The notes: generated from the letters alone by a model not told the origin. A stretch of DNA of 64,000 nt from Treponema sp. UBA6367 (GCA_002437725.1 DJRF01000012.1:1-64000); one strand, 5' to 3'. Numbered from the stretch's first letter, positions 45,099 to 54,069 are shown. Program-made: numbers and translations.

Positions 45099-46841
45099 GA
45101 CATTGTTTAATGCTTGCATAAGTTTTGGAATTTCTATAGGTTTTGAAACATAGTCGTTCATTCCGCACTGAATTGCAAAGTCCTCGTCATCAAAAACATC
45201 TGCCGTCATAGCAATAATAGGAATTGACGCAAGCTTTGAATCTTTTAAGCCCCTTATAGCTTTAGTAGCTTCATACCCATTCATAATAGGCATTTGAATA
45301 TCCATCAAAACTGCATTGTAATATCCAGGATCAGAATCTTTTATCATATTAAAGGCGTCTAGCCCATTTTCTGCAACATCAGCAAACATTCCGTATTCCC
45401 TGAGTATTGCAACTGCAATTTCTTGATTCAGGTGATTGTCTTCCGCAAGAAGGATTCGTTTTCCATCGAAACAATAAAAAACGTCTTCTGGCAATTCTTC
45501 AGAATTTAATCTCTGCACAAGTGGAAAACTAAAATCAACTGTAAAAGTGGAACCTTCGCCTATCTTGCTCTGTACAGAAATATTTCCATTCATAAGCTGA
45601 ACCAAAGATTTTGTTATAGCAAGTCCCAGTCCAGAACCTGGAGTTCCATTTACGAATTCATTACTTTCTCTTTCGTAAGATTCAAAAACTGATTGCTGAA
45701 ACTTTTCGGACATTCCAATTCCAGTATCTTTTACACAAATTTGATAAAAAACTTGATTTTCCGTTTTTTTCTTTTGCTCTACAGTCAAGCTTACAGAACC
45801 ATACGGCTTTGTAAATTTTATGGCATTCGATAAAAGATTTATAATAACTTGCTTTATTCTAACAGGATCTGCATATATGCAAGAATCTGCAACAGTAGAA
45901 GTGTCTACAGAAAAATCAATATTTTTAGACTTTACGTCTTCGTCAAAAATCCCTTGAACGTCCTGAACTATTTCAAATATATCGCAGCTTTTACAATCAA
46001 GTTTCATCCTTCCTGCTTCAATCTTTGAAATATCTAAAACATTGTTTACAAGAGAAAGCAAATAGTCGCTTGAGGTGAGAATTTTTTCCAAGCAATTGCG
46101 GACTTTTTCGCGGTCATCAAAGTTCTTTTTCGCCATGCTGGTAAATCCAATTACTGCATTAAGCGGAATTCTAATATCGTGCGTAAGCGTTGAAAGAAAC
46201 GCCGTTTTTGCTTTATCCGCCTTTACAAGATTGTTCATAGTGATATGCAAATCTTCTTCTTGCTTTTTTAATATTCTTCGCTGGGAAAGATGTTCTTTAG
46301 TTTCAAAGCGGAACATAATCCCCACAATAATGCTTACGAGCGCGACCGCCATAAATGTGTCGCTAAGAATCAGATAGTCAGAGCCTATTTGAACGACCTT
46401 TTCTGGATAATAGTAAGCAAGAAAAAAAGTAAGGCTTGCAGACAATACTGAAATTCCAAAAACAACAAAGCAACTTTTTCCGGGAATTAAAAGCCACGGC
46501 AGGATTAATCCCAAAGAAAACCATATTGGAACACCGCTTTCAATTCCGCCTTGATAAAAGTACATAAATGGAAGAAGAAAAACATTAAATGAAAGGCAAA
46601 GTATTATAGCCGCAGCGAGAGGCTTTTTAAGCACACTTGAGATTATAAAACACAAGACAGCAAGAAACAGGCAGCAAAGGACAACCAAATTTCCTTTGAA
46701 CGGCATTTTCAAAGAAACCGAAACTATAAATGCTATGGTTCCCAACAAAAATGTAGTTACCAAAATTATGTTTAATATTCTTTGTTGAAATGGAACTGCA
46801 TGACTAAAATTATCATGACAAAACTCTTTAATTTTTTCCAT
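45090..46841 (-). CDS. Hybrid sensor histidine kinase with receiver domain
   Basis: A 583-residue signalling protein. Residues about 20-190 contain six or seven membrane segments that probably form the sensor. A coiled region leads to the HisKA domain with STLTHDIRIPLNAVIGF (phospho-His near residue 220). The HATPase region follows with NAIKFT, DTGIGM and GSGLGLAITKSLV. The C-terminal receiver domain runs from about 460 to the end, with ILLAEDNHLNQ and VLMDIQMPIMNG (phospho-Asp near residue 513). The start is the ATG at 46841 with a GAGAG site; a TTG upstream is part of the -35 box. No separate output regulator is adjacent. Confidence 0.93.
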   Translation of the reverse strand: MEKIKEFCHDNFSHAVPFQQRILNIILVTTFLLGTIAFIVSVSLKMPFKGNLVVLCCLFLAVLCFIISSVLKKPLAAAIILCLSFNVFLLPFMYFYQGGIESGVPIWFSLGLILPWLLIPGKSCFVVFGISVLSASLTFFLAYYYPEKVVQIGSDYLILSDTFMAVALVSIIVGIMFRFETKEHLSQRRILKKQEEDLHITMNNLVKADKAKTAFLSTLTHDIRIPLNAVIGFTSMAKKNFDDREKVRNCLEKILTSSDYLLSLVNNVLDISKIEAGRMKLDCKSCDIFEIVQDVQGIFDEDVKSKNIDFSVDTSTVADSCIYADPVRIKQVIINLLSNAIKFTKPYGSVSLTVEQKKKTENQVFYQICVKDTGIGMSEKFQQSVFESYERESNEFVNGTPGSGLGLAITKSLVQLMNGNISVQSKIGEGSTFTVDFSFPLVQRLNSEELPEDVFYCFDGKRILLAEDNHLNQEIAVAILREYGMFADVAENGLDAFNMIKDSDPGYYNAVLMDIQMPIMNGYEATKAIRGLKDSKLASIPIIAMTADVFDDEDFAIQCGMNDYVSKPIEIPKLMQALNNVLS

Positions 46842-46869
46842 AATAAAACTCTCGCTATGTTTTATAAAT

Positions 46870-46898
46870 ATAATAGGCTGAAAGTATTTTTCTTGCAA
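46870..46898 (-). promoter_or_regulatory. Promoter of the hybrid histidine kinase
   Basis: TTGCAA (46893-46898), 17 bp, TATTAT (46870-46875), giving a leader of about 25 nt with a ribosome site. Confidence 0.65.
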
Positions 46899-47072
46899 TT
46901 AATAAAAAACACAACTTAGAACCTAATACCGAAATCGTTAAGATTATACATCATTAGTCAAGTATTTTCAAATTTTTGTTATACGTCTCGTTCGTCCTGT
47001 TGTAAAATAACTTCAAAAAAAGTAAACTGTATAATCATAATTTACTATATACATACTGCGGAGGCTTCCAAA

Positions 47073-48524
47073 ATGGTACCAACTTTAATAAAAGAACTTT
47101 TATCTTCTAAACCAGACGGTCGAAAAGTTACAGTATGCGGTTGGGTTCGCACTGTAAGAGATTCTAAAAATCTTGTATTCATTCAAGTAAACGACGGAAG
47201 CTGTTTTAATAATATTCAGTTGACATTTGACCGCAACGAGCCTTCTAAAAATGCAGATATTGCGCAGATTGAAGAAGAGCTAAAAAAACTTAGCACCGGA
47301 GCATCTTTAAGAGCAGAAGGAATAATAATAAAAAGTCCCGCAAGCGGACAAGCTGTTGAAGTAACACTTGAAAAACTGACTTGCCTGGGGCAATGCAAAC
47401 CTGAAGAATATCCTCTTCAGAAAAACAAAATGTCAATGGAATATTTAAGAGCGAATGCCCATCTCCGTGCAAGAACGAATACTTTCGGCGCAGTTTACCG
47501 CGTAAGAAATCAGATGGCCTATGCAATTCACACATTTTTCCAAGAAAGAGGCTTTCAGTATATAAACGCTCCTGAAATCACTTGCTCAGACTGTGAAGGC
47601 GCTGGCGAAATGTTCCAGGTAACAACCCTTTCTATGGAAAAAATTGCAGAAATGGGCGTAAAGGCTGGTCAAAACGGCATGAAAATTGAAGATGCCCATA
47701 AAATTGTAGACTATTCGAAAGACTTCTTTGGGAAAAAAGCAAATCTTACAGTTTCTGGGCAACTTGAAGCGGAAACTATGGCAACTGCATTGAGCAGAGT
47801 TTACACATTTGGTCCTACTTTCAGGGCGGAAAATTCAAACACACCTCGCCACCTTGCAGAATTTTGGATGATTGAACCAGAAATGGCATTCTACAATCTT
47901 GAAGACGACATGGACATTCAAGAAGAGTTCATAAAATATCTTTTAAATTGGGCTTTAACGAAATGCCGCAACGATTTGGAATTCTTTGACAAGCGCATTC
48001 AGCCAGGTCTTATTTCTATGCTAGAAAGCGTTGCTAATGCAGACTTTGTTAGAATTTCTTACACAGATGCCATAAAAGAACTTGAAAAGCATGCAGAAAA
48101 GTTTGAAATAAAACCTTTCTGGGGCTGCGATATTGCAACAGAACACGAGCGCTATCTTACAGAGCAAATTTTCAAGAAGCCTGTAATGGTTTTTAATTAT
48201 CCAAAAGAAATAAAATCGTTCTACATGAAGCTAAACGATGACGGCAAAACTGTAAAAGCTGTTGACGTTCTTGTTCCAGGAATTGGAGAAATCATTGGCG
48301 GAAGCGAACGCGAAGAAGACTTTGAAAAACTAAAAAAAGCTTGCGAAGAACGCAAAATGGACATGACAAACTACGAATGGTATTTAGACTTAAGAAGATT
48401 TGGAACAGTTCCTCATTCAGGCTTTGGATTAGGTTTTGAACGGCTTATCCGATATGTAACAGGAATGGAAAACATTCGCGATGTAATTCCATATCCTAGA
48501 GCTCCAAAATTGGCGGATTTCTAA
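47073..48524 (+). CDS. asnS: Asparaginyl-tRNA synthetase
   Basis: A 483-residue class IIb synthetase. The N-terminal OB-fold anticodon-binding domain has VCGWVRTVRDSKNLVFIQVNDG. Class II motif 2 is FGPTFRAENSNTPRHLAEFWM, and motif 3 is HSGFGLGFERLIRYVTG. The presence of asnS suggests direct charging of tRNA-Asn. A GGAGG-type site precedes the ATG. No T-box leader was found upstream. Confidence 0.96.
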   Translation: MVPTLIKELLSSKPDGRKVTVCGWVRTVRDSKNLVFIQVNDGSCFNNIQLTFDRNEPSKNADIAQIEEELKKLSTGASLRAEGIIIKSPASGQAVEVTLEKLTCLGQCKPEEYPLQKNKMSMEYLRANAHLRARTNTFGAVYRVRNQMAYAIHTFFQERGFQYINAPEITCSDCEGAGEMFQVTTLSMEKIAEMGVKAGQNGMKIEDAHKIVDYSKDFFGKKANLTVSGQLEAETMATALSRVYTFGPTFRAENSNTPRHLAEFWMIEPEMAFYNLEDDMDIQEEFIKYLLNWALTKCRNDLEFFDKRIQPGLISMLESVANADFVRISYTDAIKELEKHAEKFEIKPFWGCDIATEHERYLTEQIFKKPVMVFNYPKEIKSFYMKLNDDGKTVKAVDVLVPGIGEIIGGSEREEDFEKLKKACEERKMDMTNYEWYLDLRRFGTVPHSGFGLGFERLIRYVTGMENIRDVIPYPRAPKLADF

Positions 48525-48552
48525 TTCTGATATAAAACCTAAACAAGATAGT

Positions 48553-49836
48553 ATGAAAGATGTTTCAAAGTCAAAACTTGTAAGGTTCTCCCAAATTGTG
48601 TACCTGACTGTAACGTTTTACTTTCAAAACAATTTGGGAATTGCAGCCTCTTCGTGCACGTTTGGATTTATCTTTTCTTTTGTTCCAATTTTAATGATGA
48701 TTCTTACCAGCTGCATTGGACTTCTTAAAGTTTCGCCTTCGATTGTGGACTGGATTTCAGGCTTGACTTCAAAATATGGAATTCTTTTTGATGTGCAAGA
48801 CTTTGTTAAAAGCATTTCAACCACCCCTTCAATTTCTGGAATAAACATTGTTCTTGCATTTTTTATAATTTGGATGGCAAGAAAACTTTTTCTTTCTATA
48901 ATCCAAAGCATGAGAACGATTTTTAAAACCGTAGCTCCAGCTCGTCCTGTTATAAACCAGTTATTGACATTTGCAGGAGAACTGCTTTTAGTCATAATTT
49001 GCGCTGTTGTGTTTTTTGCAGCCTTTTTAACAAGACAGATTCTTACACTTCCAATATTCAACAGATTTCAAACAGATTTTCCTCTTTTATTCAGCTCTCT
49101 TTCAAACAACATTGTAAACATAACTCTATATTTAATTCTTTTTATTTTTACAACTGCTTGTTTTAAAGTCGCCTCAGGAACAAAACCAAGACTAAAATCC
49201 TGCATTGGATATTCCTTAAGCTGCACAGCAGTTTTTTCTGTGATTGTTTTTGTTATCTCCGCAACCATAAACAGAGTAAATTACAGCACAATCTACGGTG
49301 TTCTTAGCAACCTTATGATTCTTCTTTTTGAAATGTGGTTCTTTTTCAGCATCTTTTTATTTTTTGCGCAAATGCTTTACGTTGAGCAATTTTTTGACTC
49401 ACTTTTGATTGGCGAAGTATATCTTTTACCGAAGCACGATTCCACAAACATAATTGACTCTCTAAGAAGAGTTTTGTTCATAACGCCTGGCGACCTAATG
49501 ACGAAACAAAACCTAGAAACATACGAAGAAGGTCAGCCAATCTATAAAATAGGAAACGAAACCGATGGAGTTTATTACGTAGTTTCGGGAACTGTTTGCG
49601 AAAATAAAAACGGAACTATAATATATCACGACAAAGGCTCTAGTTTTGGAGAAGCGGAATTTATAATGAACACTTCAAGAATTGGAGAAGCCACTGCTGT
49701 CACAAAATGTTCACTTATAAAAATTCCAAAGCAAACTTTTTCGCAGCTTATAGAAAAAAATCCAAAGGCAGCCGCAAAAGCTATCAGCACAATTTCATAT
49801 TACACTGAAAAACTTTCCAATTTTGTTTGCAAGTAA
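48553..49836 (+). CDS. YihY/BrkB membrane protein fused to a cyclic-nucleotide-binding domain
   Basis: A 427-residue protein. Residues about 15-290 form a YihY/BrkB-type membrane domain with six hydrophobic segments (SSCTFGFIFSFVPILMMIL, AFFIIWMARKLFLSIIQSM). Residues about 318-427 form a cNMP-binding/CAP-like beta barrel: ETYEEGQPIYKIGNETDGVY, VVSGTVCENKNG, and the phosphate-cassette region GSSFGEAEFIMNTSRIGEAT. YihY proteins have no agreed function. The fusion suggests activity gated by a cyclic nucleotide or related ligand. It lies 28 bases after asnS, with a weak ribosome site. Confidence 0.85.
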   Translation: MKDVSKSKLVRFSQIVYLTVTFYFQNNLGIAASSCTFGFIFSFVPILMMILTSCIGLLKVSPSIVDWISGLTSKYGILFDVQDFVKSISTTPSISGINIVLAFFIIWMARKLFLSIIQSMRTIFKTVAPARPVINQLLTFAGELLLVIICAVVFFAAFLTRQILTLPIFNRFQTDFPLLFSSLSNNIVNITLYLILFIFTTACFKVASGTKPRLKSCIGYSLSCTAVFSVIVFVISATINRVNYSTIYGVLSNLMILLFEMWFFFSIFLFFAQMLYVEQFFDSLLIGEVYLLPKHDSTNIIDSLRRVLFITPGDLMTKQNLETYEEGQPIYKIGNETDGVYYVVSGTVCENKNGTIIYHDKGSSFGEAEFIMNTSRIGEATAVTKCSLIKIPKQTFSQLIEKNPKAAAKAISTISYYTEKLSNFVCK

Positions 49837-49875
49837 AAGCCTTTATTCCCAAAAAACTTTATTTCTGCTAGTATA

Positions 49876-50076
49876 TAACATAAATATCGAGTTTTCACAA
49901 AATATAAAAAAACGCTTACAGCGAATTTGCAATTTATTCAGACGGATGTGCTCGCGTTTCACTTGGGTTGGACTGGGTTGCTGCGCAACCTAAATCGTTC
50001 TTATCGCACAAAGTCTTCACAAATTACAAATTCGCTTACGCTTTTATTTTTGTTCAAAAATTCGACATTTAAGCTA
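49876..50076 (+). repeat. Dispersed TIR repeat, copy G (full)
   Basis: 201 bp. The left end is TAACATAAATATCGAG; the right end, on the other strand, is TAGCTTAAATGTCGAA. The central hairpin is GGTTGC-TGC-GCAACC. It fills most of the 261-bp gap between the YihY fusion and guaA. Confidence 0.85.
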
Positions 50077-50097
50077 TATAAAAAACTGTGAGGAAAT

Positions 50098-51978
50098 ATG
50101 GCACGTTCAAAAATTGTTGTTTTAGATTTTGGTAGTCAGTACGCACATCTTATTGCAAAGCGGTTCCGTATGCTTGGCTTTTATTCAGAAATCGCCTTGC
50201 CTTCTGCTGATTTACAGACTTTTACAGACGCAAAAGGAATTGTTTTTAGCGGAGGACCTGCCAGCGTTTACGACGAAAATACGCCAGATTTCAACTCAGA
50301 AATACTAAACCTCGATATTCCTATTTTAGGGCTTTGCTACGGTCATTACATTGTAAATTTGGGTTACAACGGAAAAGTGGGCAAAGCTGAAACTGGAGAA
50401 TTTGGATTTGCAACATTAAATATAAACGAAAAAATTCAAAGTCCTCTTTTTTACGGAATTGAAAGCGTTCAACAAGTCTGGATGAGCCACCAAGACGGCG
50501 TTTTAAAACCTGGCGACGGATTTGAAGTTGTTGGCAGCACAAAAGACTGCCCATTCGCAGCAGTTCAAAACCTTGAAAAAAAGCGATTCAGTCTGCAATT
50601 CCATTGCGAAGTAAAAGACACTCCTTGCGGAAACAAGCTCTTTGAAAATTTCGCAAAATTTTGCGGCATGGAAAAGAATTGGGATCAAGACACAGTTTTG
50701 AGCACAATTCTTGAAGGAATAAAAAAGCAGGCGGAAGACAAAAATGTTCTTTTATTCTTAAGCGGCGGAGTTGACTCAACAATTACATTCGCTCTTTTAA
50801 ACAAGGCTCTTGGTCAAGAACGCGTATTAGGACTTCACATCGATAACGGTTTTATGCGCAAGAACGAAAGCGCTAACGTTGCCGCTGCGTACAAAAAATT
50901 TGGATTTACAAATTTTATTGTTGAAAATGCGGAAGAAAGTTTTTTGAACGCAATAAAAAATCTTACCGACCCGCAAAAGAAGAGAATGGCCGTTGGCGAA
51001 AACTTTATCACAGTTCGAAACGAGGTTGTTGAAAAGCAGCACCTTGATGAAAACAAATGGCTTTTAGCGCAGGGAACTTTATACCCTGACATAATTGAAT
51101 CTGGCGGAACAAAAAATTCTAAAACTATAAAAACCCACCACAATCGAGTTGCTGGAATCCAGTCGCTTATTGAAAAAGGGCTTATAATCGAGCCTATCCG
51201 CGATCTTTACAAAGACGAAGTCAGGATGATTGGCAAAAAGATTGGCCTTGATGATGAGCTTGTTATGCGCCATCCGTTTCCAGGTCCAGGTCTTTCTATA
51301 AATGTTCTTTGCAGCGATGGAAAATCTTGGTCGCAAAAAGACAGCGAAGAATTTTCTCTTGCTCAAAAAGAATTGAATTCTGTTGTAATCGACCAATTCT
51401 GTCCAAACTGCACGCAAAGTCTAAAACGTTCTGTTTTGCCAGTTCGTTCAGTTGGCGTTCAAGGCGACTTTAGAACATATAGATTTCCGGCAGTTCTTAC
51501 ATTCAAAGATGAAGGCGGCGGATTTTTCCATTTTCCAGGAAAACGCGAAAAAATTGAATCGTGTTCTTCGGCAATTACAAACAGTTCTAAATACATAAAC
51601 AGAACTTGCATAAAGCTGTATCAAAACCCTCTTGTAAAAGTTGAAGATATGAAAATTCAAGAAGGCTACTGCGACAAAAGGCGGCTAGACCAGCTTAGAG
51701 AAGTTGACAACATTGTTTTAACTGAGCTTCATAAAAGCGGCTGGTACAACAAAATATTCCAGCATTTGACAATAGATTTGCCGTTTGCGTCAAGCGCAAA
51801 TCGCGCAAGTTTTGTTCTTCGCCCAGTTTGCTCGGAAGACGTAATGACTGCCCGATTTGCCTTTTTGCCAAAAGATTTGCTTTCTGAAATTGTGCATAAA
51901 ATCGCCGAATTAGAGTTTGTGGACGCGCTTTACTTTGACGCGACAAACAAGCCTCCTGCAACTTTTGGCTGGGAATAA
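50098..51978 (+). CDS. guaA: GMP synthase (glutamine-hydrolysing), long eukaryote-like form
   Basis: Converts XMP to GMP. The 626-residue protein is about 100 longer than typical bacterial GuaA. The class I glutaminase domain has GLCYGHYIVNLGY (nucleophile Cys) and LQFHCEVKDT (His-Glu). The ATP-pyrophosphatase domain has FLSGGVDSTI (near residue 225) and GTLYPDIIESGG, and PFPGPGLSINVLC follows. The C-terminal part contains an insertion at residues about 440-540, then LREVDNIVLTELHKSGWYN and DATNKPPATFGWE. That layout matches the animal/eukaryotic GMP synthase type. GAGGAAAT precedes the ATG. Confidence 0.93.
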   Translation: MARSKIVVLDFGSQYAHLIAKRFRMLGFYSEIALPSADLQTFTDAKGIVFSGGPASVYDENTPDFNSEILNLDIPILGLCYGHYIVNLGYNGKVGKAETGEFGFATLNINEKIQSPLFYGIESVQQVWMSHQDGVLKPGDGFEVVGSTKDCPFAAVQNLEKKRFSLQFHCEVKDTPCGNKLFENFAKFCGMEKNWDQDTVLSTILEGIKKQAEDKNVLLFLSGGVDSTITFALLNKALGQERVLGLHIDNGFMRKNESANVAAAYKKFGFTNFIVENAEESFLNAIKNLTDPQKKRMAVGENFITVRNEVVEKQHLDENKWLLAQGTLYPDIIESGGTKNSKTIKTHHNRVAGIQSLIEKGLIIEPIRDLYKDEVRMIGKKIGLDDELVMRHPFPGPGLSINVLCSDGKSWSQKDSEEFSLAQKELNSVVIDQFCPNCTQSLKRSVLPVRSVGVQGDFRTYRFPAVLTFKDEGGGFFHFPGKREKIESCSSAITNSSKYINRTCIKLYQNPLVKVEDMKIQEGYCDKRRLDQLREVDNIVLTELHKSGWYNKIFQHLTIDLPFASSANRASFVLRPVCSEDVMTARFAFLPKDLLSEIVHKIAELEFVDALYFDATNKPPATFGWE

Positions 51979-51980
51979 CA

Positions 51981-52189
51981 TAAGCAGAGCAAATTCCAAT
52001 TTTTTTATAAATTGTGAAAAAAACGCTTTCAGCGAATTTCCAATTTGTTGCAGATGGTTGTGCTCGCACTTCGTTTGGACTGCTTTGGGTTACTCCGTAA
52101 CCTAAATTGTTCTTATCGCACAAAATCTTCACAAATTGTAAATTCGCTTACGCTTTTATTCATTTTCAAAAAACTCGAACTCTGTTCTA
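51981..52189 (+). repeat. Dispersed TIR repeat, copy H (full, diverged ends)
   Basis: About 209 bp. Both ends share a CAGAG block not seen in the other copies. The central hairpin is GGTTAC-TCC-GTAACC, compensated as in copy F. It starts 2 bases after the guaA stop, between convergent genes. Confidence 0.75.
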
Positions 52190-52201
52190 ATTACAGCAAA
52201 G

Positions 52202-53851
52202 TTACTGCAAAGCCCTACCAATATACTTTAGTTTTTGTAAAAGCTCTCTATCATTAGTTTCGTGGACTATGGCAGGCAGCAAATCTTCAAAACTGCACCA
52301 AATATCCGGGTAAAAACCTTTTCCTTCGCCGTGATAATTTGGCAAAGAATCAAGAAAAGTCTTTCCGTTTATACTAGCAAGTGAAAGAGTTACTTTTGAC
52401 TGTGGCAGATGAAATGGAAAAATTCCCCAATATGAAATGCATCCGCAGGTATTTTGACCTAAAACTACAACTTGACTGTCAAATAATTTTTTTGCATAAG
52501 CTATAAAAAATTCCGAAGCGCTAGCCGAATTTTTATCTACAAGAATTAGAATCTTGCCTTTATAAGGATTTGCCTTCACCATGCAAGACTTTTTTAAATT
52601 GCCAAAATCTTCATTCATATCTACAAAATTATAAGTATGCTTTTCTTGGCAATTTTTTAATTCTTCCAATAGCAGTTCGTGTTCTTTTATCTCTTTAGTC
52701 ATAGGAAACAGTTCTTTTTCCCAAATTAAGGTAGCTTCAATTATAGAAGCTGAAACTGTTCCTTCAAAATTAGAATATATTTCTTCTATAAGCACACTTT
52801 TGCTTTCCGGCCATCGTTTTTCCCAATTGAAAGAGCTTGGTTTATTCACATATAATAAATCCAAAAAATTAATTGCATTTTCAACAAGACCTCCGCCGTT
52901 TCCTCGCAAATCGATTATAAGATTTTCTTTGTTAAAAAACTTTTGCGGAACCGAAAACCATTTTTCAAAATTTTTATCGCTTCCAGCTTTATATCTGCTA
53001 GACTTTTTTTCTTGCATAAAAGTAGAAAGCGAAACATAGCCTGTAGAGGCAGTTTCAACTGTTCCTGTTCTAACGGTGTTCATTTTATCAAGCGGATAAT
53101 CATATTTTACAGGAACAGAAACAGTCTTCCCATCAACATCGCACAAGACTTCTAACAAACGCTCAGGCATTTCGGCCATGCAATATATAGTTTCAAAAAA
53201 TTCCCCAATTCTATAACAGTTTTCATTGAAAGTTCCGTTTAAAATCGGATAGTAAAACAAGTTTTCTTCGGAAATATCAATTTTTTGTCCGGGAAGAATA
53301 TCTTTTTCTTCTGAATACAAAACTTCGTAGCCATCATCAATTTTTTTTACATAAACAGAAGAATAATAAAGGCTCATTGGTCTTGCAACAGGCACTTGCC
53401 AATCATTATAACCAGTAAAAGAAAGATGAGAGTCGCTAAAAAAATTTAAAAGAACATTCCTAGTTTCCAAAACAAAGGAATTTGTATAAAAATCTAATGG
53501 CAACCGCGCAAAGACCGACTTTTTAAAGTTAGGCTCGTCAAAACCGCGCGTACAACCTTCATCATAACCTGCGTAGGCAGCCTTTAGCAGATAGCAAATC
53601 ATGTCTAAATCTTCCAGAGCGTCAGCAGAACTCATAAGCTTATTTTTTTCTGGAACATCAAAAGAAGCATCAACTTCCTTATAACCAACATATTCAGAAG
53701 AAACTGGATTTGATATTTTTTCTTTTTGGGCATTTTTTAAGGAAATTGATGAGCAACTAAAATAAATTGTAGAAATTAAAAAGATTGCGCCAACTTTTAA
53801 AAATATATTCCGATTTTTTATGTTAATTTTTTTTTTATAAATTTTTTTCAT
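52202..53851 (-). CDS. S41-family peptidase lipoprotein
   Basis: A 549-residue predicted lipoprotein: a basic N-terminus, then a signal segment ending IYFSC (Cys 33). The central and C-terminal parts are like C-terminal-processing (S41) proteases: LIIDLRGNGGGLVENAINFL near residue 315 and LVDKNSASASEFFIAYAKKL near residue 440, with the catalytic Ser in NSASASE. No PDZ domain is evident. The role is probably degradation of envelope proteins. The ATG has no ribosome site, and a -10 box ends 6 nt upstream. Confidence 0.82.
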   Translation of the reverse strand: MKKIYKKKINIKNRNIFLKVGAIFLISTIYFSCSSISLKNAQKEKISNPVSSEYVGYKEVDASFDVPEKNKLMSSADALEDLDMICYLLKAAYAGYDEGCTRGFDEPNFKKSVFARLPLDFYTNSFVLETRNVLLNFFSDSHLSFTGYNDWQVPVARPMSLYYSSVYVKKIDDGYEVLYSEEKDILPGQKIDISEENLFYYPILNGTFNENCYRIGEFFETIYCMAEMPERLLEVLCDVDGKTVSVPVKYDYPLDKMNTVRTGTVETASTGYVSLSTFMQEKKSSRYKAGSDKNFEKWFSVPQKFFNKENLIIDLRGNGGGLVENAINFLDLLYVNKPSSFNWEKRWPESKSVLIEEIYSNFEGTVSASIIEATLIWEKELFPMTKEIKEHELLLEELKNCQEKHTYNFVDMNEDFGNLKKSCMVKANPYKGKILILVDKNSASASEFFIAYAKKLFDSQVVVLGQNTCGCISYWGIFPFHLPQSKVTLSLASINGKTFLDSLPNYHGEGKGFYPDIWCSFEDLLPAIVHETNDRELLQKLKYIGRALQ

Positions 53852-53857
53852 AAGCTT

Positions 53858-53886
53858 AGTATATCTTTTAAACGTAAACTTTACAA
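53858..53886 (-). promoter_or_regulatory. Leaderless-type promoter of the S41 peptidase
   Basis: TTGTAA (53881-53886), 17 bp, TATACT (53858-53863), then AAGCTT and the ATG at 53851. It abuts repeat copy I. Confidence 0.65.
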
Positions 53887-53889
53887 ACC

Positions 53890-53989
53890 TAACTGTCGAT
53901 TTTTTATAAGGGCAAAATTCAAGTTTAAAAAAAATAATAAAAGCGTAAGCGTTTTTTTTACGATTTATAAAAACTCGAAGTTTAAGCTA
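53890..53989 (-). repeat. Dispersed TIR repeat, copy I (short, inverted)
   Basis: A roughly 100-bp deletion derivative. The right end is CTCGAAGTTTAAGCTA; the left end, TAACTGTCGATTTTTTATAAG, is degenerate. It keeps AAAGCGTAAGCG from the arm. It lies between the divergent S41 peptidase and argJ promoters. Confidence 0.65.
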
Positions 53990-54007
53990 AGCGAATTTTC
54001 AATTTTC

Positions 54008-54036
54008 TTGCACAGAATAAAGAAAAATGGTAGACT
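54008..54036 (+). promoter_or_regulatory. Promoter of argJBD-ppaC
   Basis: TTGCAC (54008-54013), 17 bp, TAGACT (54031-54036), giving a leader of about 28 nt. A weak AATATTCA half-site follows at about 54046. It is not convincing as an ARG box. Confidence 0.5.
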
Positions 54037-54069
54037 TTTTGCAAGAATATTCACTTGGAGTGTATAAAA

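Noticed and set aside
46842..46898. Extended N-terminus of the histidine kinase from a TTG at 46898
   Set aside because: That TTG is the -35 box (TTGCAA) of a well-spaced promoter; translation must start downstream.
46920..47072. T-box leader upstream of asnS
   Set aside because: No T-box sequence or specifier hairpin, and no terminator before the gene.
12289..52257. Short frames in repeat copies C, F and H sharing NCSYRTKSSQIVNSLTLL-like text
   Set aside because: The similarity comes from the repeat DNA itself; frames differ in start and end, lack ribosome sites, and other copies have stops.
54036..54060. ARG box upstream of argJ
   Set aside because: Only one half-site (ATTCA) is recognisable, with no symmetric partner.
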